57,795 nucleotides of DNA from an uncultured Mucilaginibacter sp. (GTDB lineage Bacteria; Bacteroidota; Bacteroidia; Sphingobacteriales; Sphingobacteriaceae): positions 1-57,795 of the forward strand of contig CAISPD010000032.1 of NCBI GenBank assembly GCA_903887275.1, given 5' to 3'. The notes beneath the pieces were generated by a model. That model had not been told where the DNA came from. It saw only the letters and a list, made by a program, of their open reading frames with translations, and did not search any database. Below are positions 40,940 through 49,116 of this stretch, in pieces (position 1 is the first letter of the stretch; every line of letters begins with the position of its first letter). The translations under genes were made by a program, and so were the position numbers.

Positions 40940-43900
40940 ATGAAAACATTTTTACGCTCACTCAGTGCCTTATTGCTCTTGCTCGCCCTCTCTGCGGAGG
41001 CTTTTGCAGCTACAATCACGGTATCTGGCACACTTGTAGCTGTACCCACAACCTATGGTACCGCTTCGTCAAATACTACATTCACCGTATCGGGAACCAC
41101 ATTGACTGCAGGTATAACAGTAGCGGCACCAGCAGGCTACGAAGTTAGCACATCAAGTGGTGGCCCATTTGCTGCATCGATCCTTGTAGGGTCAGCGCCA
41201 ACGGTATTATCGACCACCATTTATGTCCGGATAGCTGCAGCGACGGTTCCGGGATCCTACTCTGGTAACGTTACCTGCAGCAGTACAGGTGCTGTAAGTA
41301 AAACTGTAGCTACAGTAGCAAGCACGGTAAGCAAAGCAGTATTAACGATCTCGGGCCTAAGCGGTGTCAATAAAGTTTACGACCGTACTACTACAGCAAC
41401 ACTTTCAGGTTCGGGATCATTGGTTGGTATTATTGGGGCAGATGTAGTAACACTAACCGGATCGCCTTCACCAGTTTTTGCCAGCGCTAACGTGGGTAGC
41501 GGTGTTGCCATTACGGTAACCGGATATACACTTGGAGGAGCAAATGCGGGTAACTATACCCTAACCCAACCAACGGGACTTACAGCCAATATTACAGCAA
41601 AAACGTTGACCGTTTCGCTTGTTAGTGCCTCGAATAGATCCTATGATGGCACAACCAACGCAACGGTGTCTGGTGGCGTATTGTCTGGCGTTGTTTTAGG
41701 TGATGTGGTATCCGTTAGCACAACAGGCACTTTTGCAAGTCCGAATGTGGCTAGTGGTATAATTGTAACAGTAGCGCTAACAGGTGCAAATGCGGGTAAT
41801 TATATCTTAACTCAACCAGGAATAACAGCAAATATTACCACAGCAGCTTTAACCATTACTGCTAATGACGTTTCAAAAGTTTATGGCACTACCATTACCG
41901 GGGGAGCAGGTTCGGTAGCATTTACAAACTCAGCATTGCAAAACGGCGAAACAATAGGCACAATCACCATTGCCTATGGTACAGGTTCGGCTGCAAATGC
42001 CGTCGTAGCAGTTAATAACAATCAGGTAACGCCATCTGCTGCCACCGGTGGCACGTTTAATCCAGCCAATTATAACATTACTTATGTCACCGGAAAGATC
42101 ACCGTTACTCCGGCAACTTTAACCATTATTAACCTTGCTGGTGTAAATAAAGTTTATGACCGCACTACAACAGCTACTTTGAGTGGTACACCTGCATTGA
42201 GTGGCATTCTTAATTCTGATGTAGTGAACCTGGGTGGTTCAGCAACAGCAAACTTCCCATCAAAGAATGTTGGTACCGGACTGGCTATAACTGTCAGCGG
42301 ATATACCATTAGCGGGGCGGGTGCAGGAAATTATACATTAACACAACCATCTGGACTGACCGCCAATATTACAGTAGCGAGCCTGACTATCACTAGTGCA
42401 GCGGCCAGCAATAAGGTTTATGATGGCACCACAGTGGCAACTATAACAGGTACACTGTCGGGTATTATCGGTGCTGACGTGGTTACGCTTGTTGGTACAG
42501 GTACTTTCGCAACAAAAAATGTGGGCACCGCTATTGCTGTTACTTCCACCAGTACCCTGGGTGGAGCCGATGGTGGCAACTACGTGGTACTACCGCAACC
42601 ATCAGGGTTAACAGCTAATATTACCGTAAAAACACTTACTATTACCGGCATTAGTGCCAGCAATAAAATTTATGATGGCACTACAACTGGTTCATTAACG
42701 GGCTCAGCTGCATTAAATGGTGTTGTAGGCGCAGATGTAGTGGTACTTGGTGGTGCCGGTGCAGCTACTTTCTCAAGCAAAAATGTTGCTTCAGGCATCG
42801 CTGTCACCGTTTCGGGATATTCGATCAGTGGAACAGATGCAGGAAATTATTCGTTGACGCAACCTGCCGGCCTTACCGCAAATATTACTGCTGCAACGCT
42901 GGTTATTCAGGCTATTGGTCCAACAAAAACTACTGGAAACACTTCACCTGTGATAACCGGAAGTACAACTAATTTTATTTATTATGGTAATGTTAATGGC
43001 GAAACTGTTACCAGCGTAACCCTTACGCCAAGCCCAACAACTTCGCAGGCGGCTGGAGCTACTTATACAGTTACGCCTTCAGCTGCGGCAGGTGCCGGTG
43101 GATTTTCTACCAGCAATTATTCTATCACCTATACGGCTTATAATGGCGTATGTTCTGGTCATGTTTATACCTGGACCGGAAACAACAGTACTACCTGGAG
43201 CTCGAGTAATAACTGGTCTCCTTCAACTGGTACACCAACAAGTACAGATGACGTTGTAATCCCTGGAAGCACTGCACGTGCACCAACAGTAACAGCCAGC
43301 ACCTCGGTAAATACCATCACTTTTTCCGGTAACAACACCATAACGATCAACTCCGGCTTCAATCTGACAACAAATAACGGTTTTACAGTTAATTCAGGTG
43401 TAACAGCAGCCAATGTAAATTTTGTTGGCGCTTCTACTTCTACTGTTCTTGAATTCAGCAGCTCTATATTTGCGAATTACGGTACTTTCAATTTAAGTGG
43501 TACGGGGCTTTTTCAAATAGACAATAACGGCTCCTACATCTATAATTCCGGTACCTTCACTGCTAATAATAATGCAACGCTTTACCTGCAGGGGGGGTCA
43601 AACGTAACCCACGCGTTAACCAATGCCGGTACTTTCTATGCAGGTACTTCAGGTTCGCCCTGCTTTATCGAAATGGACGACTACGGCTCGATTGAAAATT
43701 CGGGTACTTTCAAACTGGGGCCAACTTCATTGATGTACTTCTTCAACGACAACGCACAATTTGTGAATATCCATAACCTCAGCGGTGGTACCTTTACCCT
43801 TCAATCGGATGCAACAGGTTCCGCAAGTATCGGTGAGGTGCCACAGGGTAAAAACAATCTGTTCATAGGAAACTTTAATGTTGAAAGATATTACCAGGGT

Positions 43901-45883
43901 AGTAATATCTATTCGGGCGGAAGATGGGTAGAACGAGCTTACCGTATCATTTCCTCCTGTGTAAATACCGGATCATTAGTGAATGGAAACTACGTTTTCG
44001 GACTAAATTACATTGTTGGTGGTACTGCCGGTCAGACCACAGCAGCTAACAGCCTTACCAATTCGTTTATTACCGGTTGTACAGGAGGAAGCACCAGTGG
44101 GGGAAATCCATCAATTTATTTATATAACGAAAGCTATACCCCAAGCAACGCAACCTACGTCAGTGGCAACTTTTTAGGTATAACCAATATCACCAACTCT
44201 TCTACAGGCGGTACTATTACAGCCAGCGATGGTGGCAGCTATAGTATGCCGGTTGGTACGGGTGTGCTTTTCTTTTTCAGGGGTGCCGCTACCAATTGGT
44301 CTACCCGTACGGTTTATCCATATATCGCTCCAGAAAATGTTACGCTGACTTCGGTAGGAAACATGAATTCTGGTGCCTATACTTTCAAAGATTGGTATAA
44401 TCCAAGCCAACCAACCCTGGCCTATACAGGTTCAGGGGGCGGAGGAAATGCTGCGGTACGAGGTTTTAACATGATCGGTAACCCTTATCCATGCGCAATT
44501 GACTGGCTTAAGTTTTATACTGCAGCAAACGGTAATGCACGTACCAATTTAAGTACTACTATCTGGGTATTTAACCCGGTTACTTACCAGTATGATACTT
44601 ATCAGGCTACATCTTCCTCAACAGGAATAGCCACTGGAAATGCAAGCAGGTATATCGCCAGCGGGCAGGGTTTTATAGTTCAGGGAACTGCTGCAAGTCC
44701 GGCGCTTACTATTTCAGAATATGCTAAAGTTGTGCTGAATGCTAATGGTACGGTAGGTACCGGTACTATTCCGGCGGCGGCACAGTTGACAGGTGCAAAC
44801 TTATTAATGACCAGGGCGCTGCCGCAGGATCAGATCGACCGTTCGCTTCGACTTAAACTGGAAGTTGATTCATTAAACTATGATGATATTTTCATTGGTT
44901 TCAATCCATCGGCATCAGTGGGATACAATCCAAATGAAGACAGCAGATACCTGGCGGGTATGGCAGCCGCAGAAGGGTTATCCAGTATGACAAGTGATAA
45001 CGTACCGGTATCTATCAATTATGTGCCTTTCCCAAAGCAAACTGCACAAGTGATAAAGCTGTATGTTACCGGTAAAACTTCGGGCACCTATAACCTTTTG
45101 CAAACCAGCCTGAAATCTATACCGCAGATCTATGAACTTTGGTTGATTGATAAATACAAAAAAGACTCAGTTAACCTTCGGACCCAAACGAAGTATACCT
45201 TTAAAATTAACCTGGCGGATACCAATAGTTATGGAAGCAACCGCTTCAGTGTTGTCATCAGGCAAAACCCGACATTGGCGCTTAAATTATTAACATTTAC
45301 CGGTAAAAGGACCAGCGATGGTTCTCTTGTCAGCTGGAGCACTAAGAACGAAGAAAACTATACCAACTTTACTGTCGAGCGTAGTACTAATAATGGCGCT
45401 AGCTATACTATAGTTGGAGGCCTTGCCGGATCGGGCGTTGGTCAGTACAGCCTGGTGGATAAGAATCCACAGCTTTCGGTCAATTTATATCGACTCAGGA
45501 TGGAGGATTTGAACGGAAATATCTCTTACTCCAGCCCGGTTACACTTATTTATGGCAATAACGGTGATGTTGAATCGAATCCGGTTACGCTATATCCTAA
45601 TCCAACGCGCAGTACGATCAACTTAACAATAAATCCGGTATACGCTGGCGGACGTAACGCGGTGCAGGCAATTTCCGGACGGCTAAATGCCGGAATCGCG
45701 GGAAGTAGCTTCTATAATATCCGGATCATGAATGCCTCGGGCCTGATCATTAAAAACGAATCCACAAAAACGAATACCTGGCAGGCCGATGTTAAAAATC
45801 TATTGCCCGGTACCTATGTGATGCAGGTATATGATGGTTCTAACAATAGTTTGGTTGGTAAAGGCACTTTTGTAAAAATGTAG
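40940..45883 (+). CDS. Giant secreted YDG/MBG-repeat protein with T9SS C-terminal sorting domain
   Basis: A 1647-residue surface or secreted protein. Signal peptide (1-23), an Ig-like domain (to about 135), then repeats of about 85 residues. YDG-type repeats (NKVYDRTTTATLSG/YDGTT) start near 143, 231, 403, 490 and 574; MBG-like repeats lie near 310 and 657. A TWTGNNSTTWSSSNNW segment near 740 begins a beta-helix/G8-like region. The last about 150 residues include a WSTKNEENYTNFTVERS domain and the Por-secretion tail (LYPNPTRSTINL, then MQVYDGSNN, GKGTFVKM), which targets type IX secretion and gliding-type surface attachment. A catalytic domain is not recognised, so an adhesin or matrix role is inferred. 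Terminator at 45907. Confidence 0.92.
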   Translation: MKTFLRSLSALLLLLALSAEAFAATITVSGTLVAVPTTYGTASSNTTFTVSGTTLTAGITVAAPAGYEVSTSSGGPFAASILVGSAPTVLSTTIYVRIAAATVPGSYSGNVTCSSTGAVSKTVATVASTVSKAVLTISGLSGVNKVYDRTTTATLSGSGSLVGIIGADVVTLTGSPSPVFASANVGSGVAITVTGYTLGGANAGNYTLTQPTGLTANITAKTLTVSLVSASNRSYDGTTNATVSGGVLSGVVLGDVVSVSTTGTFASPNVASGIIVTVALTGANAGNYILTQPGITANITTAALTITANDVSKVYGTTITGGAGSVAFTNSALQNGETIGTITIAYGTGSAANAVVAVNNNQVTPSAATGGTFNPANYNITYVTGKITVTPATLTIINLAGVNKVYDRTTTATLSGTPALSGILNSDVVNLGGSATANFPSKNVGTGLAITVSGYTISGAGAGNYTLTQPSGLTANITVASLTITSAAASNKVYDGTTVATITGTLSGIIGADVVTLVGTGTFATKNVGTAIAVTSTSTLGGADGGNYVVLPQPSGLTANITVKTLTITGISASNKIYDGTTTGSLTGSAALNGVVGADVVVLGGAGAATFSSKNVASGIAVTVSGYSISGTDAGNYSLTQPAGLTANITAATLVIQAIGPTKTTGNTSPVITGSTTNFIYYGNVNGETVTSVTLTPSPTTSQAAGATYTVTPSAAAGAGGFSTSNYSITYTAYNGVCSGHVYTWTGNNSTTWSSSNNWSPSTGTPTSTDDVVIPGSTARAPTVTASTSVNTITFSGNNTITINSGFNLTTNNGFTVNSGVTAANVNFVGASTSTVLEFSSSIFANYGTFNLSGTGLFQIDNNGSYIYNSGTFTANNNATLYLQGGSNVTHALTNAGTFYAGTSGSPCFIEMDDYGSIENSGTFKLGPTSLMYFFNDNAQFVNIHNLSGGTFTLQSDATGSASIGEVPQGKNNLFIGNFNVERYYQGSNIYSGGRWVERAYRIISSCVNTGSLVNGNYVFGLNYIVGGTAGQTTAANSLTNSFITGCTGGSTSGGNPSIYLYNESYTPSNATYVSGNFLGITNITNSSTGGTITASDGGSYSMPVGTGVLFFFRGAATNWSTRTVYPYIAPENVTLTSVGNMNSGAYTFKDWYNPSQPTLAYTGSGGGGNAAVRGFNMIGNPYPCAIDWLKFYTAANGNARTNLSTTIWVFNPVTYQYDTYQATSSSTGIATGNASRYIASGQGFIVQGTAASPALTISEYAKVVLNANGTVGTGTIPAAAQLTGANLLMTRALPQDQIDRSLRLKLEVDSLNYDDIFIGFNPSASVGYNPNEDSRYLAGMAAAEGLSSMTSDNVPVSINYVPFPKQTAQVIKLYVTGKTSGTYNLLQTSLKSIPQIYELWLIDKYKKDSVNLRTQTKYTFKINLADTNSYGSNRFSVVIRQNPTLALKLLTFTGKRTSDGSLVSWSTKNEENYTNFTVERSTNNGASYTIVGGLAGSGVGQYSLVDKNPQLSVNLYRLRMEDLNGNISYSSPVTLIYGNNGDVESNPVTLYPNPTRSTINLTINPVYAGGRNAVQAISGRLNAGIAGSSFYNIRIMNASGLIIKNESTKTNTWQADVKNLLPGTYVMQVYDGSNNSLVGKGTFVKM

Positions 45884-45906
45884 TTTAATAGTAATAGTCT
45901 TATAGC

Positions 45907-45940
45907 AAGGGCGGTTCCATTAAATTGGGCCGCCTTTTTT
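45907..45940. terminator. Imperfect bidirectional terminator
   Basis: AAGGGCGG pairs with CCGCCTT with a one-base bulge, followed by a T-run on the plus strand. It lies between the giant repeat gene and the minus-strand membrane gene. Confidence 0.6.
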
Positions 45941-45942
45941 AT

Positions 45943-46425
45943 TTACTTTTTTATACCACTTTGCTCCAGCTTGCGGATATAATAACCGGAAAGAAAAAGT
46001 GGTATGATACCAACCAGGCCAAAAGTGCAATCGATCAAACGCCAGAAAATTGGGATATAACGAATATGACCCGCAATAAATGCCAGGGGAAAAACAGCAA
46101 TACAGGCTATCATCCCAAATTGCACTACCCAAATATTTTTTGTTGGATTACGTAATACCCCAAAAAACAAAAGTGCCAGCAATAGGTGCGCAAATGCCAA
46201 CCAATCGGTGCCATAGCTCAGCGATGGAAACTGGCGGTTAGTTGTCTGAACCGCGAAATAGGTGTGATGCAACCATGAAGTCATTAGTCCCGACCCTTTT
46301 ACGTTGTTGCTAAGAAATCTCAATTCGGTTTCTAGTGGAAATGCAGTAATTCCACTCAATGCAAGACCAATGATAACCACCCAAAGGCAGCGTTTGATTT
46401 TTAATTGTAGTTTTTGTTCGTTCAT
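45943..46425 (-). CDS. Hypothetical four-TM membrane protein
   Basis: A 160-residue inner-membrane protein with four hydrophobic segments (about 12-30, 72-92, 97-120 and 128-150). A conserved-looking loop (GLMTSWLHHTYFAVQ near 46-60) carries two adjacent His, which could bind haem or metal. It is separated by about 290 bp of repeat-bearing DNA from the TIGR01777 gene, on the same strand. Not a known named family to me. Confidence 0.75.
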   Translation of the reverse strand: MNEQKLQLKIKRCLWVVIIGLALSGITAFPLETELRFLSNNVKGSGLMTSWLHHTYFAVQTTNRQFPSLSYGTDWLAFAHLLLALLFFGVLRNPTKNIWVVQFGMIACIAVFPLAFIAGHIRYIPIFWRLIDCTFGLVGIIPLFLSGYYIRKLEQSGIKK

Positions 46426-46530
46426 AAACTGGGTTATTGGGTCATTATTATCAGATTGGCTACTGTTCGTACAGGGCTTGATTTTGCTGATTCCGCTGAG
46501 GCAAATTTCAAAATTTTGCGTGCGTTGGGG

Positions 46531-46694
46531 GTGTCATGCTGAGCTTGTCGAAATGCGAAGTGCGGAATGTCGATTGCGAAATTTAAATGTGCGAATGGTG
46601 TCATGCTGTGCTTGGCGAACCTTGGCAGGGTGGGCATATCTAAGCATGGCAGGATAGCCTTTGCGCTCGTGCTCCGACAGGCTCAGCATGACAT
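46531..46694. repeat. Intergenic GTCATGCTGAGC repeats, two inverted and one degenerate
   Basis: 46531-46553 (GTGTCATGCTGAGCTTGTCG) and 46672-46694 (CTCCGACAGGCTCAGCATGACA) are inverted copies with one changed base in the core, and 46598-46621 (TGTCATGCTGTGCTTGGCGA) is a degenerate third copy in the same orientation as the first. The TCATGCTGAGC-TGTCGAA core is a widespread Bacteroidota intergenic repeat, from memory. The rest of the 291-bp gap has no gene. Confidence 0.65.
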
Positions 46695-46716
46695 CGCTCA
46701 TTATAAAGTTAAAATA

Positions 46717-47646
46717 TCAGTTTTGAGCTTTTTTCAGACATTCTTCTACCGCTTCCTTCATACCAGGGTATTTAAATTTAAAACCGGCATTCAACAATCT
46801 CGCGGGTACTACCCAGCGGCTTTTCAAAATTAATTCAGTTTCCGTGCCGATGATGATGGAGCCGATCTTCAACAACCATTCCGGAGCTGGCAAACCAAAT
46901 GGCATACCATAAACGCTGCGAATCACCTGCATCTGCCTGACATTTTGTATTGGATTTGGTGAAACTGCATTGATCGTACCTTCAATTTCGGGGTGTTCCA
47001 GCAGCCATCCGGTAATTGCGGCCAGGTCTTGTTCATGTATCCATGATACATATTGTCTGCCATTACCTTGTTGTCCACCCAGGCCGATTTTAACCAGGTT
47101 AAGCAAGCGGGGGAATACCCCGTCGGATTTGCCAAAAACGATTCCGATACGTAAAGCTACTTTGCGGGTTTTCGGTGTTTCGAAACTAAAAAATAGACTT
47201 TCCCAGGCTTTACAGATATCTACCGAAAATCCCGCTCCGATCTCGCCTGTAAATTCATCTTGCGGGCGGTCTTCAGCATGCCGGTAAATGGTAGCCGATG
47301 CAGCATTGATCCATAATGCCGGAGGATATTTAAGTTTTGCTATTACTTTACCCAGCAAACCCGTCGGATCTATCCGCGAATCCAGTATCGCCTGCTTGTT
47401 TTTTGTATTATAGCGGCAATTCACATTTTTACCGCAGAGATTTATCAGCAGATCGGAATTTTCGAGTTCGGTGGCCCAGTCGCCTTCGTTCTTACCATCC
47501 CAAACTAAAGTTCTTACATTTCCATTGCTGGCACCAGCTTTACGTGCAAGGATAATGATCTCACTTGCAAGAGGCCGATAGTATTCGGCCAATACGTTGC
47601 CGATGTATCCATTGCCACCGGCCATTATAATTTTTTGATATTTCAT
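46717..47646 (-). CDS. TIGR01777 family epimerase/oxidoreductase (SDR39U1-like)
   Basis: A 309-residue Rossmann-fold protein of the atypical short-chain dehydrogenase group. N-terminal nucleotide-binding GGNGYIG (about 10-16) with VLAEYY; the C-terminal DUF1731-like part includes GLPAPEWLLKIGS near 250. Related proteins in this family reduce or epimerise nucleotide-sugars or interact with cell division in cyanobacteria, but the substrate is unknown. It overlaps the upstream DCC-family gene by 4 bp (ATG at 47646 within its stop region), so translation is coupled. Confidence 0.88.
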   Translation of the reverse strand: MKYQKIIMAGGNGYIGNVLAEYYRPLASEIIILARKAGASNGNVRTLVWDGKNEGDWATELENSDLLINLCGKNVNCRYNTKNKQAILDSRIDPTGLLGKVIAKLKYPPALWINAASATIYRHAEDRPQDEFTGEIGAGFSVDICKAWESLFFSFETPKTRKVALRIGIVFGKSDGVFPRLLNLVKIGLGGQQGNGRQYVSWIHEQDLAAITGWLLEHPEIEGTINAVSPNPIQNVRQMQVIRSVYGMPFGLPAPEWLLKIGSIIIGTETELILKSRWVVPARLLNAGFKFKYPGMKEAVEECLKKAQN

Positions 47647-48473
47647 TTGATAAGCATTAGTATAACGATCAAAACAATAATCCGGTAAAGAATCCAGGTG
47701 ATGCTCATCAGCCAGCCCAATTGCAGCAATTTGCTGCGGCGTATATGTTCAAGCAACATCAAACCTGCAACCAGCATGAACCAGGCCGGATAGAAAAGCG
47801 GTACTATTAACAGGAGCCTATTCAAAAACAAAAGGGGTAAAAGCAACAGTACACCCGCAAATGATATGGTCATCATATTGCCCAGATAATCCCAGCGCTT
47901 TGCAGGGGCATAAAAACTGATAATAATAGCCTGGAAGATTATTTGCCCTCCACAAATCACATACTCGCGATAGGGATTTCCAACAGGTACAAAAGGGCTT
48001 AATAACAGTGCATATCGGGTTAGTATAAATCCAACAATAAACCACGTAAAAAGCAAATAGGCGATACGATGTTTAATACTTAAGGCTGGGGCGATGCCGT
48101 GCGCCTGATTAATAGCTGAGGGAACAATGATTCGGCGATTATAGGATACCAGGCTGTAGGCACGGGCCATCAACCAGGTAAAGGGAGCAAAGTTGAACAG
48201 CCCGCCAAGCAGCGGAAATGAATGCGCTATTACCCTGAACAGACTTTTGACCCCATACTCCACTTCGCCGGTTTGGGTATTCACCAGTGCGATCTCGTTC
48301 ATCGCTCTTTGCCGGTCGACATAGGGGCAAACCATTTCGGGCATTTGCTGATAAGGCGCTCTGCCTTCAGCATCGAGCATTCCTTTCTTTACAAACTGAC
48401 CGGTATACAGCTTACACATCGGGCAATCGGCGTCGTAAAGAATGATATGGTTTTTCAGTGTTTTCATAATCAT
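47643..48473 (-). CDS. DCC family thiol-disulfide oxidoreductase with membrane domain
   Basis: A 276-residue fusion-like protein. The N terminus carries the DUF393/DCC motif LYDADCPMCKLY (about 12-23), a CxxC thioredoxin-like site. From about residue 140 it has about four to five TM helices. DCC proteins are small redox proteins of unknown substrate; a TM extension is common in Bacteroidota. An alternative ATG lies at 48467. It follows the GbsR/MarR gene by 89 bp, with an operator-like palindrome in the gap at 48536, and is coupled to the TIGR01777 gene. Confidence 0.85.
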   Translation of the reverse strand: MIMKTLKNHIILYDADCPMCKLYTGQFVKKGMLDAEGRAPYQQMPEMVCPYVDRQRAMNEIALVNTQTGEVEYGVKSLFRVIAHSFPLLGGLFNFAPFTWLMARAYSLVSYNRRIIVPSAINQAHGIAPALSIKHRIAYLLFTWFIVGFILTRYALLLSPFVPVGNPYREYVICGGQIIFQAIIISFYAPAKRWDYLGNMMTISFAGVLLLLPLLFLNRLLLIVPLFYPAWFMLVAGLMLLEHIRRSKLLQLGWLMSITWILYRIIVLIVILMLIK

Positions 48474-48535
48474 TATATTATTGCCTGTTAATAAGATACT
48501 TTAGTTGAAATAAATATTTTCATATTTTCAGAAAA

Positions 48536-48556
48536 TTTTGAAACATATTTTCAAAA
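48536..48556. promoter_or_regulatory. Probable GbsR/MarR operator before the DCC gene
   Basis: TTTTGAAA and TTTCAAAA are perfect 8-bp arms around a 5-nt centre. Another half-site pair (TGAAA...TTTCA at 48506-48522) lies nearby. The sequence resembles the palindrome over the regulator's own promoter at 49088. Confidence 0.6.
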
Positions 48557-48562
48557 AATATA

Positions 48563-49069
48563 TCACTTAAAAATCTTAAAGATCGAACCCCAAAACCAGC
48601 TTTCATCGGCTTTCACCATGGTAGTTAAAGTACGGTCAACATTCTTTGCCAGTTTATTGATATCGCCGACAGATTTTTTAAATGTTTTATAAGCAGGATC
48701 TTTTTCATCGCCCGAAACAGCATTCAATTCATGCAGCACTTTTAATACCGGGTCGAGCTCCCTTTTCTTGCGCTCCTGGGCAACCTGCCTGGCAATGGTC
48801 CATACATCCTTTTCGGCAAAAAAATACTCTTTGCGTTCTCCGGGCCGATGCTGTTTTTCGATCAATCCCCAGTTGATCAGATCGCGCAGGGTCATATTGG
48901 CGTTGCCGCGGGAAATGCTCAACTGTTCCATCACTTCTTCCGTAGTAAGAGCATCAGGCGAGATCAAAAGCAAAGCATGTACCTGCGCCATGGTGCGGTT
49001 GATACCCCACTCTGAGCCCAGCTTTCCCCATGCTTCAATAAACTTTTGCTTGCCTTCGGCTAATTCCAT
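48563..49069 (-). CDS. GbsR/MarR family transcriptional regulator
   Basis: A 168-residue regulator. The start ATG at 49069 is chosen over a TTG at 49102. Winged-helix core at about 25-95: VHALLLISPDALTTEEVMEQL, then SRGNANMTLRDLINWGLI, with the wing KQHRPGERKEYFFAE. This is the GbsR subgroup. It has a strong promoter directly upstream with a palindrome over the -33 box, so autorepression is likely. The downstream genes on the same strand (DCC, TIGR01777, four-TM protein) are its likely targets. Confidence 0.92.
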   Translation of the reverse strand: MELAEGKQKFIEAWGKLGSEWGINRTMAQVHALLLISPDALTTEEVMEQLSISRGNANMTLRDLINWGLIEKQHRPGERKEYFFAEKDVWTIARQVAQERKKRELDPVLKVLHELNAVSGDEKDPAYKTFKKSVGDINKLAKNVDRTLTTMVKADESWFWGSIFKIFK

Positions 49070-49072
49070 AGT

Positions 49073-49103
49073 CAAAGGTAAATTATGTTTTTGAATTTTC
49101 AAA
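49073..49103 (-). promoter_or_regulatory. Promoter of the GbsR/MarR gene
   Basis: Minus-strand TTTG (49100-49103), 19-bp spacer, TACCTTTG (49073-49080). Only 3 bp separate the -7 box from the ATG, so the transcript would be leaderless or nearly so. Confidence 0.75.
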
Positions 49104-49105
49104 AA
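49088..49105. promoter_or_regulatory. Perfect 18-bp palindrome over the -33 box
   Basis: TTTTTGAATTTTCAAAAA is a perfect palindrome (8-bp arms TTTTTGAA/TTCAAAAA around a central TT). It overlaps the -33 element and part of the spacer of the regulator's promoter, the expected place for an autorepression operator. Confidence 0.7.
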
Positions 49106-49116
49106 ACAATGAAAGT

